From positions 1 through 48,872 of the forward strand of contig PDZS01000034.1 of assembly GCA_002753225.1 (NCBI GenBank): DNA of 48,872 bases, read 5' to 3'. The position numbers and the translations under genes were made by a program. The notes below the pieces were generated by a model that searched no databases, was not told the DNA's origin, and saw only the letters and a list, made by a program, of their open reading frames with translations. The DNA is from Deltaproteobacteria bacterium YD0425bin51 (lineage in GTDB: Bacteria; Desulfobacterota; Desulfobacteria; Desulfobacterales; YD0425bin51). This document shows, in pieces, positions 33,458-42,312 of the stretch (position 1 is its first letter; every line of letters starts with the position of its first letter).

Positions 33458-35764
33458 ATGAAAGATCTTAAATTAGGTGTTAAGATTTTATCAGGTTTTA
33501 TTTTTAGTGCATTTATAACTCTTATAGTTGGATTTATGGGATGGAGCGGAGCAAACAATCTTACAAAAAATTTGTATGGAATTGCTGAAGATGACTTACC
33601 AGCTATTAAAAGTCTACTTGAGTTAAAGGAATCAGTTGGTAGAATAAGATTAGTTCAAAGAACGCTTCTTATTGGAAGTCTTAAAGAAGAGGATCGAAAA
33701 AGGCAGTACAGAAATATACAGATTGCTCGTGAAGATTATAAAAAATCTATTGAACTATATGAAAGTCTACCTCAAACGCCTAAAGAAGCATCATTATGGA
33801 AGGAGTTTATACCAGCATTAAAAGAATGGAAAGAAGAAAACGATGATTTTTTTAATTTTTGTAAAGAGTTCGAAAAGTTAGATATACTAAATCCTGAAAG
33901 ATTAAGAAAACTTTTAGAAACTTTTAGGGCTGACCATTTCAAATTATTATATAATACAGAACATTTTATTGAATCAACTGGTGAATTTAAAGGGGGTGAT
34001 GATGCAACAAAATGCAATTTTGGAACATGGAAGGCTGATTTTAAAACTCAAAATCCAGCTCTATCAAAAATCATAGAAGATATGTCTGAAAATCATAATT
34101 TAGTTCATAAAAGCGTAAAAAAAATAAAAGAATTAATGGCAGATAAAAAGAAAGAAGAGGCTATGAAAATTTACTCTAAAGAAATGTCTAATGCTGCTAT
34201 CAGTGTTTTTAAATATTTTGATTTGATTATAGAAGAAATTGCTAAATCTGAAAAAACATATGAAGAAATGGAACACCACGCTATGGTAACTTGTCTTGAG
34301 AAACAAAATATAGCAATGAATTTACTCAATAAAATTATTGAAATAAATAAAAATAACACAGATGAAGAAATAAAAAATGCAAAAGCTGGAAGTAGAAGAG
34401 TTAAATTTATTACTGTAACAGGTATGCTTATTGGAACTATTTTCTCTATATTTATAGGTATATTTTTTTCTAAGATGATTACCAAACCTATATTTAAAGT
34501 AGTTGATTTTGCAAAAAAACTATCTGAACGAGATTTAACAACTAATATTAATATTACACAAAAAGATGAAATTGGAACTATGGCTAACGCCTTAAACAAT
34601 TCTGCTGAAACGCTTCGAGATGTTATGCAAAATATCGCAGAAAATGCAAATTTTTTATCGTCTTCATCAGAAGAGTTATCAGCAGCTTCATCACAGATGG
34701 CAGCTTCTTCAGAAGAAATGAGCGCTCAGTCTAGAACAATAGCTGCTGCATCTGAACAAGTATCTTCAAGCGTTTCAACAGTAGCTTCTGCAGCAGAACA
34801 GGCTAGTTCGTCAGTTGCCAATATTGCTACAATGACTGAAGAAATGTCTTCAACTTTTAACAATATTTCAACTAATGCTAATAAGGCATCTGAAAATATT
34901 ATAAGAGTTGGTACTTCAAGTGATGAAATGTCAAAAGCTATAAGTACAGTTGCTGCAGCAATTGAAGAAATGACGACCTCATTAAATGAAGTTTCAAGAA
35001 ATACAGCTTCTGCCAGTAAGATTTCTACAGGAGCAAATCATCGTTCCACAGAAATTAATTCAAAGATGCAAGAATTAGTTAAAGCATCTAATCAGATTGG
35101 AAAAATTGTCAATGTTATTAAAGATATAGCTGATAAAACTGACATGCTGGCTTTAAATGCAACAATTGAAGCAGCAGGGGCAGGGGAGGCGGGCAAGGGT
35201 TTTGCAGTTGTAGCAGGTGAAGTAAAGGAGCTTGCTAAACAGTCTGCTGACGCTACAGGAGAAATTGCAGCACAAATTGAACATATTCAATCTAGTACAC
35301 AGGAAGCAGTTTTGGCTATTACTGAAATAAATAAAATTGTTCAAGAAATAGCAGATATAAATAGAACAATTGCTTCTTCTGTTGAAGAACAGAGCGCAAC
35401 TGCATCAGAGATTTCAAAGAATGTAGCAAAAAATGCAAGAGCTGTTAAAGAGGTAGCAGATGATGCTGTTGAATCTGCAAAAATAGTTGGAGATATTGCT
35501 CTTTCTATTGAAGAAACAACAAAGACAGCTAAAGATGTTGCAAGGCATGTAGAAGAGCTTTCAAAAGGTATGAGAGATGTAGCTCGTTCTGCAACAGAAG
35601 CAGCTCGAGGTTCTCAAGACATATCAAAAAATATACAGGGGATAAATTCAGCAGCCCATGACACCGCAAGTGGAATTACACAAACTAATGCTTCTTCAAA
35701 AGAATTAGCAAGAATTGCAACAGAACTTGCTTTAATTGTGAATAAATTCAAAATAAATCGCTGA
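33458..35764 (+). CDS. Methyl-accepting chemotaxis protein with CZB-like zinc motif in the periplasmic domain
   Basis: The 768-residue protein has transmembrane helices near 10-32 and 325-345. The large periplasmic region between them is helical. It contains H160, C186 in CNFGTW191, and H213-x3-H217. That order and spacing match the zinc-binding CZB domain, which is more often at the cytoplasmic end. HAMP follows (about 345-400), then a signalling domain with ALNATIEAAGAGEAGKGFAVVAGEVKELA at the tip. A very strong GGGGAGGGG precedes ATG 33458. CZB receptors sense zinc or hypochlorous acid in other bacteria; the ligand here is a guess. No other chemotaxis gene is in the window. Confidence 0.9.
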   Translation: MKDLKLGVKILSGFIFSAFITLIVGFMGWSGANNLTKNLYGIAEDDLPAIKSLLELKESVGRIRLVQRTLLIGSLKEEDRKRQYRNIQIAREDYKKSIELYESLPQTPKEASLWKEFIPALKEWKEENDDFFNFCKEFEKLDILNPERLRKLLETFRADHFKLLYNTEHFIESTGEFKGGDDATKCNFGTWKADFKTQNPALSKIIEDMSENHNLVHKSVKKIKELMADKKKEEAMKIYSKEMSNAAISVFKYFDLIIEEIAKSEKTYEEMEHHAMVTCLEKQNIAMNLLNKIIEINKNNTDEEIKNAKAGSRRVKFITVTGMLIGTIFSIFIGIFFSKMITKPIFKVVDFAKKLSERDLTTNINITQKDEIGTMANALNNSAETLRDVMQNIAENANFLSSSSEELSAASSQMAASSEEMSAQSRTIAAASEQVSSSVSTVASAAEQASSSVANIATMTEEMSSTFNNISTNANKASENIIRVGTSSDEMSKAISTVAAAIEEMTTSLNEVSRNTASASKISTGANHRSTEINSKMQELVKASNQIGKIVNVIKDIADKTDMLALNATIEAAGAGEAGKGFAVVAGEVKELAKQSADATGEIAAQIEHIQSSTQEAVLAITEINKIVQEIADINRTIASSVEEQSATASEISKNVAKNARAVKEVADDAVESAKIVGDIALSIEETTKTAKDVARHVEELSKGMRDVARSATEAARGSQDISKNIQGINSAAHDTASGITQTNASSKELARIATELALIVNKFKINR

Positions 35765-35845
35765 TTTACAAGGATTACACGGATTACGCTGATTTAAGAG
35801 TAAATTTAATCTGTGTAATCCGTGTAATAAGCTTAATCTGCGATT
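35756..35845. repeat. Long imperfect inverted repeat, possible dispersed element acting as a terminator
   Basis: The arms ATTACACGGATTAC (35774-35787) and GTAATCCGTGTAAT (35815-35828) are perfect. Outside them AATCGC pairs with GCGATT (35840-35845), and inner bases also pair partly. The 5' arm begins within the last codons of the chemoreceptor gene. ACGGATTA-type repeats occur as dispersed sequence in many bacterial genomes, from memory. No mobile-element gene is associated. Confidence 0.75.
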
Positions 35846-35936
35846 CATCAGTGAGAAAGGAGTTTAACGAGTTTTGCAACTATATATTATTTTTACACAA
35901 CGTCTGATAATATATATTATGTAAACTTTTTTATAA

Positions 35937-36200
35937 TCATTTAATCCTTTTTATATAATCTCTAACATCTGGAACAATATATATTTCCTCATGAGGCATA
36001 TTTTTTATGCATAAAGCTAAAAGTTCAGTTTTATCACGAATGGTTTGACTTTTATCCATAATAAAAATAGATTTATCTTTTACCTTACATAATCCACTTT
36101 TTACTCTAAATCCTGCATTTTTTAGATTCTGTTCTGAAATTGTAATTCCCAATTTATAAGCAGCTTCTTTTAATGAATTGTATAATTCTTCTAGTTTCAT
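35937..36200 (-). CDS. Small hypothetical protein
   Basis: The 87-residue protein is not recognised. It is predicted to be soluble, with two helices (LYNSLKEAAYKLG, TELLALCIKN) around a central strand region (GLCKVKDKSIFIMDK). The charge pattern and the C-terminal EEIYIVPDVRDYIK look like a real small fold. It is divergent from the BI-1 family gene across a 104-bp gap and lies alone. It could be a conserved delta-proteobacterial protein, but I cannot name a family. Confidence 0.65.
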   Translation of the reverse strand: MKLEELYNSLKEAAYKLGITISEQNLKNAGFRVKSGLCKVKDKSIFIMDKSQTIRDKTELLALCIKNMPHEEIYIVPDVRDYIKRIK

Positions 36201-36304
36201 TCCTAATTATCTTGAAAATTTGAATAATAATATTATACTTTATACAGATTAATTATATCAGATTTTTGTATTATTAAAACTTTAAAACTACTTAGGAGGT
36301 AAAA

Positions 36305-37030
36305 ATGAATCAAGCTCCATATTACTCAAGAGAAACAGATAATATTCAAGTACAGTCAATAGTTAATGATTTTGTTAGAAGCGTTTATAACTGGATGGCT
36401 ATAGGACTTGCTTTAACTGGCTTTGTTGCATTTTATGTTTCTAGCAGTCAGACTTTAATCAGAATAATCTTTGGAAATCCAATAATATTCTATGGCATGA
36501 TTATTGGAGAACTTGCTCTTGTTTTTGTTTTAGGTTCCAGAGTTAATAAAATGGAAGCTTCCACTGCAACAGGATTATTTATACTTTATTCAGCATTGAA
36601 CGGCGCAACGCTTTCTTCTATTTTTTTGGTATATAGCGGATCTTCCATTGCCCAGACATTCTTTATATGTGCTGGAACCTTTATTGCCTGCAGTATCTAT
36701 GGTATGGCTACAAAACGTGATTTAACATCTGTTGGTAATTTTATGATGATGGGTCTTTTTGGAATTATAATTGCTTCACTTGTTAATATGTTTTTCCGAA
36801 GCCAAGGTGTTGAGTTAATAATTAGCTATTTAGGCGTATTTATTTTTGTCGGCTTAACTGCTTATGATACACAGAAAATCAAAGTTATGGCTTTAACAAG
36901 ACCTGCTGACCTTGATGATTCAATAGTAAGAAAAGGAGCTATAATGGGAGCTCTTTCGTTGTATCTTGATTTTATCAACCTGTTTTTAATGCTCCTCAGA
37001 ATATTTGGAGGAGGCTCTTCAAGAGACTAA
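36305..37030 (+). CDS. BAX inhibitor-1 (BI-1)/YccA family membrane protein
   Basis: The 241-residue protein has about seven transmembrane helices and the family features: VRSVYNWMAIGLALTG at the start, LYSALNGATLSSIF, TSVGNFMMMGL, and the C-terminal GLTAYDTQKIK and GALSLYLDFINLFLMLLRI with conserved Asp residues. AGGAGGT lies at ideal distance before ATG 36305. Bacterial members (YccA, YbhL, BsYetJ) act as FtsH modulators or pH-gated calcium channels. The gene ends in a hairpin shared with xsc. Confidence 0.94.
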   Translation: MNQAPYYSRETDNIQVQSIVNDFVRSVYNWMAIGLALTGFVAFYVSSSQTLIRIIFGNPIIFYGMIIGELALVFVLGSRVNKMEASTATGLFILYSALNGATLSSIFLVYSGSSIAQTFFICAGTFIACSIYGMATKRDLTSVGNFMMMGLFGIIIASLVNMFFRSQGVELIISYLGVFIFVGLTAYDTQKIKVMALTRPADLDDSIVRKGAIMGALSLYLDFINLFLMLLRIFGGGSSRD

Positions 37031-37038
37031 TCATTCAT

Positions 37039-37066
37039 GTAGAGACGCACAGCCTTGCGTCTCTAC
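37039..37066. terminator. Perfect 11-bp hairpin between convergent genes
   Basis: GTAGAGACGCA, six bases, then its exact reverse complement TGCGTCTCTAC. It fills most of the 40-bp gap between the BI-1 gene and the xsc gene, which end towards it. No long T-run follows. GTAGAGACGC hairpins are known as dispersed repeats in some genomes (from memory), so it could be a repeat copy as well as a terminator. Confidence 0.7.
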
Positions 37067-37070
37067 TCCC

Positions 37071-38795
37071 CTATCCTTTTACATTCAAATGTTTATATTT
37101 ATCAAGATATCTAACAGGAAATTTTAAAGCATCCCTTCTAAAAGGTTCAGCAAGAACTTCAGCAGAACCATCAATTTTGGCGTCTATAACTACAGGCTTA
37201 TTTGATTTTATAGCTTTCTTAACTATGTCTTTAACATCTTTTGGGTCTTCTACATTGTAGCCTTCTGCACCCATATCCCTTGCAATTTGCGCAAAATTTG
37301 GGTTTTGAAGGTTTGTTCCAATAAAGCGGTTATCATAATAGTCAATCTGGTTTTTCTTTTCAGCGCCCCATTGGTTATTATTAAATACTATTGCAATTAC
37401 TGGTATTTCTTCACGGACTGCTGTCATAACTTCGCTTAACCCGCTTATTCCATATGCTCCATCACCTTGAAGTGCAAAAACTGGTTTGTCTGGATTTCCT
37501 ATTTTTGCTCCCATTGCAAGCCCATAAGCAATCCCGCAATTGCCCCAGCTCAGTGCTGCCAAAAACTGACGAGGTCCTGTAAAACCAAAGTAGCTGTTGC
37601 ACATTGAGCAGGTGTTGCCAACATCTGTGGTTACAATAGACCCTTTTGGAATAGCTTCTGACAACTCTTTTAAAAATCTTCGTGGATGCATAAGTTTTGA
37701 GGGCGCACTAGCCCATAAATTAAGTTCATTATGCCAATTTCCTTTATCCTTTTTTATATCTTTTAGTCTTTCTGAATTTAAATTTTTTGATGGCTCAATT
37801 AGTTTTAATTTGGCAAGTAACTGCTTCGTAAATTCCTTGGCAGAAGCTGCAACTGCAATATCAACATGCCTGCTGCGGCCAAGTTGTCTGTGATCTATAT
37901 CAACTTGTATTATTTTTGCATTTTGGGGCCAGTAATTAATATCATATTGCGGAAGAGTGCCAAATGGTCCAAGACGACAGCCAAGAGCAATCACAACATC
38001 TGCCTTTGCAATAGTCCTCATGGCTGCTTTTGAGCCGCAGTATCCAATTGGACCAACACTTAATATATGATCTTCGGGAAATGTATCGTTATGTAAATAA
38101 CTGTTAACAACTGGAGCAGAAAGATATTCAGAAAGTTCCATAACTTCTTTTACTGAATCAGATATTGAAATACCTCCGCCTGCTAAGATAACAGGATATT
38201 GAGCGTTCTTAAGAAGTTTAACTGAATTTTCTAAATCAGCTTCAGTTCCAGATCCTCTTGAAACATCAGAAGTTTTATAAATATCGTACATACCTTCGCC
38301 ATAGAAATAATCACGCGGGATGTTAAGCTGTGTTGGACCACACTCTGCTTTTGCGATATAAAAACATTGTCTAGCAAGCTCTGCTATTCTTTCAATACGA
38401 TTGACTCTAACCTGATATTTTGTACATGCATTAAACCATGGCATTTGATCCAATTCTTGAAATCCGCCTGTCCCAATCCCTATAGTTCCTGTTTCAGGAG
38501 TTATTGCAACAACTGGTGAATGCGCCCAATAAGCTGCAGTGATTGCTGATACAAAATTAGCAGCGCCTGGTCCATTTTGGGCAATACATACCTGCGGTTT
38601 TCCAGTTACTCTTGCAAGACCATCTGCAGCATGAGCTGCTGCTTGTTCATGAGCTACTGAAACAAATCTGATTCCTGCTGCCGGAAACAAATCCAATAAG
38701 TCCATATATGCGCTTCCAACAATTCCAAAGACTGTTGTTACTTCTTCAGCTACCAGTGTCTCAACCAGCGCTTCTGATGATGTCATTTTTATCAT
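37071..38795 (-). CDS. xsc: Sulfoacetaldehyde acetyltransferase (Xsc), TPP-dependent
   Basis: The 574-residue protein matches Xsc from end to end: MTSSEALVETLVAE start, Glu50 in AHEQAAAHAADGLARV for TPP activation, IAQNGPG, PTQLNIPRDYFYGE, QVDIDHRQLGR, the TPP/Mg region GDGAYGISGLSEV, then NQWGAEKKNQ and the C-terminal EPFRRDALKFPVRYLDKYKHL. The last two motifs separate Xsc from acetolactate synthases. Xsc converts sulfoacetaldehyde plus phosphate to acetyl phosphate and sulfite in the cytoplasm. It is the last gene of the six-gene operon. In a sulfate- or sulfite-reducing cell the sulfite would be an electron acceptor. The pathway feeding sulfoacetaldehyde is not certain from the sequence. 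Confidence 0.92.
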   Translation of the reverse strand: MIKMTSSEALVETLVAEEVTTVFGIVGSAYMDLLDLFPAAGIRFVSVAHEQAAAHAADGLARVTGKPQVCIAQNGPGAANFVSAITAAYWAHSPVVAITPETGTIGIGTGGFQELDQMPWFNACTKYQVRVNRIERIAELARQCFYIAKAECGPTQLNIPRDYFYGEGMYDIYKTSDVSRGSGTEADLENSVKLLKNAQYPVILAGGGISISDSVKEVMELSEYLSAPVVNSYLHNDTFPEDHILSVGPIGYCGSKAAMRTIAKADVVIALGCRLGPFGTLPQYDINYWPQNAKIIQVDIDHRQLGRSRHVDIAVAASAKEFTKQLLAKLKLIEPSKNLNSERLKDIKKDKGNWHNELNLWASAPSKLMHPRRFLKELSEAIPKGSIVTTDVGNTCSMCNSYFGFTGPRQFLAALSWGNCGIAYGLAMGAKIGNPDKPVFALQGDGAYGISGLSEVMTAVREEIPVIAIVFNNNQWGAEKKNQIDYYDNRFIGTNLQNPNFAQIARDMGAEGYNVEDPKDVKDIVKKAIKSNKPVVIDAKIDGSAEVLAEPFRRDALKFPVRYLDKYKHLNVKG

Positions 38796-38807
38796 TATAT
38801 ATTCTCC

Positions 38808-39713
38808 TTAAATTTTATCTTTTCTAGAAAAAATAAATGCTGCTGTAAGTCCTGCAATAATATGCCATACACCCCACCATGCAGCAACAATTGCCATTCC
38901 TCCCAAACCATTAAAGAATGTAAATACAAGAACAAGACCCAAAGCAGAATTTTGAATACCAACTTCAATAGATATAGCTCTGCAGTCTTTTTCAGGCAAA
39001 CGGAGAAAACGGCTAAACCAATAACCAAGCATTAAAGCCATCAGGTTTTGCAAAAATACTGCAAACATAACCCGTCCTACATAGTTTATAAAATTTTCCC
39101 AGTTTGCGGCAAGCGCTCCTACTACAATAGTTGCAAAAAATACCAATGAAAAAATTTTAAAAGGTTTTTGTATCTTTTCAGCTATGTTAGGAAATTGATG
39201 CGAAATAAACATACCAATAGTTATTGGTATACCAAGAATAAGAAAAATTGTTGCGAAAATGTCTGATGGACCAATATTAACTGCTTTGAGAATTTTAGCA
39301 GTATCTGGGTTAAGACCGCCCCACAAAGCTAAATTTAATGGTGTTGTAAATATAGCGGCTATTGTGGAGCAAGTTGTTACACTAATTGAAACAGCAACAT
39401 TTCCTTTAGCTAAATATGTAATTATGTTAGAAACATTTCCGCCAGGGCATGCTGCTACAAGAATCATACCCAAAGCTATTGAAGGATGAGGTTTCATAAT
39501 TAATGTCATTAAAAAAGAAAAAAAAGGCAAAAGAATAAACTGAGCTACCATTCCAATAACAGGAGCTTTTGGGGATGCAATAATTCTTTTAAAATCTTCA
39601 ACTTTAAGTTCCAGAGCAACACCAAGCATCATAAGACCAATAGCAATATCTATTACTAAAAGCCCTTTGGGATTGAAATTAAGGTGAATTTGATCTACTG
39701 CTACCATATCCAT
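38808..39713 (-). CDS. BASS-family (bile acid:sodium symporter) membrane transporter
   Basis: The 301-residue protein is highly hydrophobic with about nine or ten transmembrane segments. AACPGGNVSNIITYLAKG and VGIQNSALGLVL are the conserved crossover motifs of the BASS/SBF family. These are sodium-coupled importers of organic anions, including sulfonated conjugates in animals. The gene lies between a TPP enzyme and xsc with gaps of 23 and 12 bp, so it is a good candidate for importing the operon's organosulfonate; that is inference. The start may be either of two nearby Met codons (39713 or 39707). Confidence 0.88.
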   Translation of the reverse strand: MDMVAVDQIHLNFNPKGLLVIDIAIGLMMLGVALELKVEDFKRIIASPKAPVIGMVAQFILLPFFSFLMTLIMKPHPSIALGMILVAACPGGNVSNIITYLAKGNVAVSISVTTCSTIAAIFTTPLNLALWGGLNPDTAKILKAVNIGPSDIFATIFLILGIPITIGMFISHQFPNIAEKIQKPFKIFSLVFFATIVVGALAANWENFINYVGRVMFAVFLQNLMALMLGYWFSRFLRLPEKDCRAISIEVGIQNSALGLVLVFTFFNGLGGMAIVAAWWGVWHIIAGLTAAFIFSRKDKI

Positions 39714-39736
39714 ATTATAAAATTCCTCTTATTATT

Positions 39737-41431
39737 TTAAGCCTTATATCCTCCAAGATTAGCTAGAGCAATACTTCCAGGGCTTATTGTTGTTGGATCA
39801 GTCATTACATTTATACAAGCAGTTTTACCTGAGGCAAATGCTTCTTCAAGTGCAGGTCTAATATCTTCAGGTTTTTCAACAAATAAACCTTTTCCTCCAA
39901 GAGCTTCAACTAATTTATGATATTCAACCTTTCCAATAAAAGTACCATCAGTAATTGCATGTCCAATCTTTAATTCTTGGCTATGACGAATCATTCCCCA
40001 GCCAAGATCATTGTTTATGACCACAACAATGGGAAGCTTTTTTCTTATTGAAGTCTCAAATTCCATAAAATTGAAGCCAATTGAACCATCGCCACATATC
40101 AAACAGACTCTTTTATTTGGATATTTAAGTTTTGCAGCGTTAGCGTAAGGCATACCTACTGCAAGAGAGCCGAATAGTCCATAGTCAAGATAATGTCCTG
40201 GTTTTCTAATTGTCCTTGTCATTCCCATCCATGTAGTAGTATCTCCTCCATCTGCAACTACAATATCATCTTCTCTGTTCATGAAATCATCAATTTCTTT
40301 TGCAAGCCTCATTGGATGAATTGGAACATTTATGCTTTCCCAATCTTTTTTTGCACCAGCCTTTGAAAGATCAGATGAGGCTTTAATCTGAGTTATCCAT
40401 GAGCTGAATTTGTTTTTTAATTTTTCACTTATTCTCTTTTCATCTATGATTTTGTTGCATTCATTAATTAACGCTTTTATATCGCTAACAATTCCAAGAT
40501 CAACGCTTTTATTTCTCCCTATCTCTTCTGGTTTTATGTCAACATGAACTAGTTTTGCTGCTGGATTAAAAATATCTCCAAAGATGTAATAAAGACTCAT
40601 TCTAGTCCCTAAAAAAATAATCAGATCTGTAGTCATATGGGCAATTAATGAACCGCCAGGACGTATTGCAAGAGATGATTCAAAACAAAGAGGATGAGTG
40701 TCCGGCACAACTCCTCGCCCTGTTAAAGACGTAAATATAGGAGCTCCTGTTTTTTCAATAAATTCAATTAAGTTTTGTCCGGCATTTGAAGCCCATGCTC
40801 CGCTTCCTGCTATAATAATCGGTTTTTCAGAAGCTTCAAGCATCTCAATTATTTTTTTTGCTCCTTCTATATCAACAGGACTTGATTCAAAACTAGTCTT
40901 TAATTTTTTTACTGAATTTATTGGAACACTAGCGTTTAAAATATCTACAGGAAATTCAAGATAAACTGGTCCTGGTCTTCCACTCACTGCAGTTCTATAA
41001 GCATGATCAAAAAATTCAGGTATACGTTCAGTCTTTTGGCACACAAGAGCTTTTTTTACAATAGGCTCAATTACTGGAATTTGACGCATATCCTGCAGAT
41101 CAAGTTTTTCAGCACATTCTATTCCAACACAGCCAGAAATTAATATAAGTGGAGTATTTGAAAAATATGCGCTAGCTATTGCAGTCAGTGCATTTGTAAA
41201 ACCAGGTCCTGCTGTAACCATAGCAACTCCTGGTTTTTTTGTCATTTTTCCCCATGCTTCTGCCATGAATACAGCAGCCTGCTCATGACGCGTATCAAAA
41301 ATTTTTACAGAAGAATTTTCAAGAAACTGATAAATAGGGGTTATGTGACCTCCGCTTAATGTAAAAACATATTCTATTCCTCTTTCAATAATTGCTTCTG
41401 CTGCTAGTTTTCCTCCTTTAACCATTTCCAT
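39737..41431 (-). CDS. Acetolactate-synthase-like TPP-dependent enzyme (ILVBL/2-hydroxyacyl-CoA lyase-like)
   Basis: The 564-residue protein has the three domains of the POX/AHAS superfamily. Glu50 in DTRHEQAAVFMAEA activates TPP. GGHITPIY and TAGPGFTNALTA follow, and the C-terminal GDGSIGFNFMEF is the TPP/Mg motif. The GGH start and overall pattern are nearest to ILVBL and 2-hydroxyacyl-CoA lyases rather than true IlvB. It lacks the Xsc-specific C-terminal motifs, so it is not a second Xsc. No small subunit gene is present. Its position between an SDR and the transporter suggests it acts on a product or precursor of the same pathway. The reaction is unknown. Confidence 0.85.
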   Translation of the reverse strand: MEMVKGGKLAAEAIIERGIEYVFTLSGGHITPIYQFLENSSVKIFDTRHEQAAVFMAEAWGKMTKKPGVAMVTAGPGFTNALTAIASAYFSNTPLILISGCVGIECAEKLDLQDMRQIPVIEPIVKKALVCQKTERIPEFFDHAYRTAVSGRPGPVYLEFPVDILNASVPINSVKKLKTSFESSPVDIEGAKKIIEMLEASEKPIIIAGSGAWASNAGQNLIEFIEKTGAPIFTSLTGRGVVPDTHPLCFESSLAIRPGGSLIAHMTTDLIIFLGTRMSLYYIFGDIFNPAAKLVHVDIKPEEIGRNKSVDLGIVSDIKALINECNKIIDEKRISEKLKNKFSSWITQIKASSDLSKAGAKKDWESINVPIHPMRLAKEIDDFMNREDDIVVADGGDTTTWMGMTRTIRKPGHYLDYGLFGSLAVGMPYANAAKLKYPNKRVCLICGDGSIGFNFMEFETSIRKKLPIVVVINNDLGWGMIRHSQELKIGHAITDGTFIGKVEYHKLVEALGGKGLFVEKPEDIRPALEEAFASGKTACINVMTDPTTISPGSIALANLGGYKA

Positions 41432-41457
41432 TTTGATTCTCCTTAAATATTATATTA

Positions 41458-42294
41458 TTAAAGTTCCATAAGCTGTCCGCCTGTTATATTTATTGCTTGT
41501 CCAGTAATGTATGATGAAGCATTAGATGCTAGAAATGCTACAAGATCGCCAACTTCATCAGTACTGCCTATACGTCCTAAAGGAATTTCTTTGCACATTT
41601 CTGCTTCTCTTGCCTCTATTGTTGTATTAAAAAATTGAGCCTCTAAGCTGAAACGCCATTTTTCAAGGTCTGTCATTATTTGCCCCGGACATATTGCATT
41701 AACTCGAATTTTCATACCTGCAATTTCTTTAGCCATAACTTTAGTAAGCATAATAACTCCAGCTTTTGCAACTGCATAAGCTCCATTAAATATTGGAGGG
41801 ACTTTTCCAGCCCTTGATGCTGTATTTATTATGCTTCCTCCTTTTGCAGTCATCATTGGTAAGATTGCTCTTGAAACTCTGAAAACGCTGTGAAGGTTTA
41901 CATCAATAGTTTTCATCCATGCGCCTTCATCATAAGTATGAACAGCATTTGGAACACCAAATGAGGCACCTGCATTGTTACAAAGAATATCAACATTTGA
42001 AAAATTATTTTTAATCATTTGAATCATATTGCTTATAGATTCATTGTCTGTTACATCAACATGGATAGATAATGCCTTAATTCCATACGTTTGTTCCAAT
42101 TCTTTTGCTATCTGTTCCATCTCTTCTTGAGAGCCAGTTCTAACAAGGTTATCTTTACTTGAAAGCTTTCCTAAATCTGCAATAACTACATTTGAACCGC
42201 ATGAAGCAAGTTTTTTTGCTATTCCAAAACCTATCCCTGTTTTTTTGCCAGAACCTGTGACTACAGCTATTTTTCCTTTTAAATCAGAATACAT
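41458..42294 (-). CDS. Short-chain dehydrogenase/reductase (SDR)
   Basis: The 278-residue protein has a classical SDR fold: cofactor loop TGSGKKTGIG (13-22, two residues longer than the usual TGxxxGIG), NNAG (106-109), Asn133, Ser160, Tyr173 and Lys177 as catalytic residues. The acidic end of strand 2 (IAD40) favours NAD over NADP. It lies 18 bp after the M20 gene and 26 bp before the TPP enzyme. In an Xsc operon it could oxidise a hydroxyalkyl sulfonate such as isethionate to the aldehyde. Other alcohol or keto substrates are equally possible on sequence alone. Confidence 0.9.
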   Translation of the reverse strand: MYSDLKGKIAVVTGSGKKTGIGFGIAKKLASCGSNVVIADLGKLSSKDNLVRTGSQEEMEQIAKELEQTYGIKALSIHVDVTDNESISNMIQMIKNNFSNVDILCNNAGASFGVPNAVHTYDEGAWMKTIDVNLHSVFRVSRAILPMMTAKGGSIINTASRAGKVPPIFNGAYAVAKAGVIMLTKVMAKEIAGMKIRVNAICPGQIMTDLEKWRFSLEAQFFNTTIEAREAEMCKEIPLGRIGSTDEVGDLVAFLASNASSYITGQAINITGGQLMEL

Positions 42295-42312
42295 AAAGCT
42301 CCTCCATTTGAA

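Noticed and set aside
35907..35920. AT-only palindrome ATAATATATATTAT
   Set aside because: Such palindromes are expected by chance in AT-rich intergenic DNA; no conserved partner or spacing was seen.
39737..41431. Anabolic acetolactate synthase large subunit (IlvB)
   Set aside because: No small subunit or other branched-chain amino acid gene is present, and the GGH start and neighbours point to an ILVBL/HACL-type enzyme.
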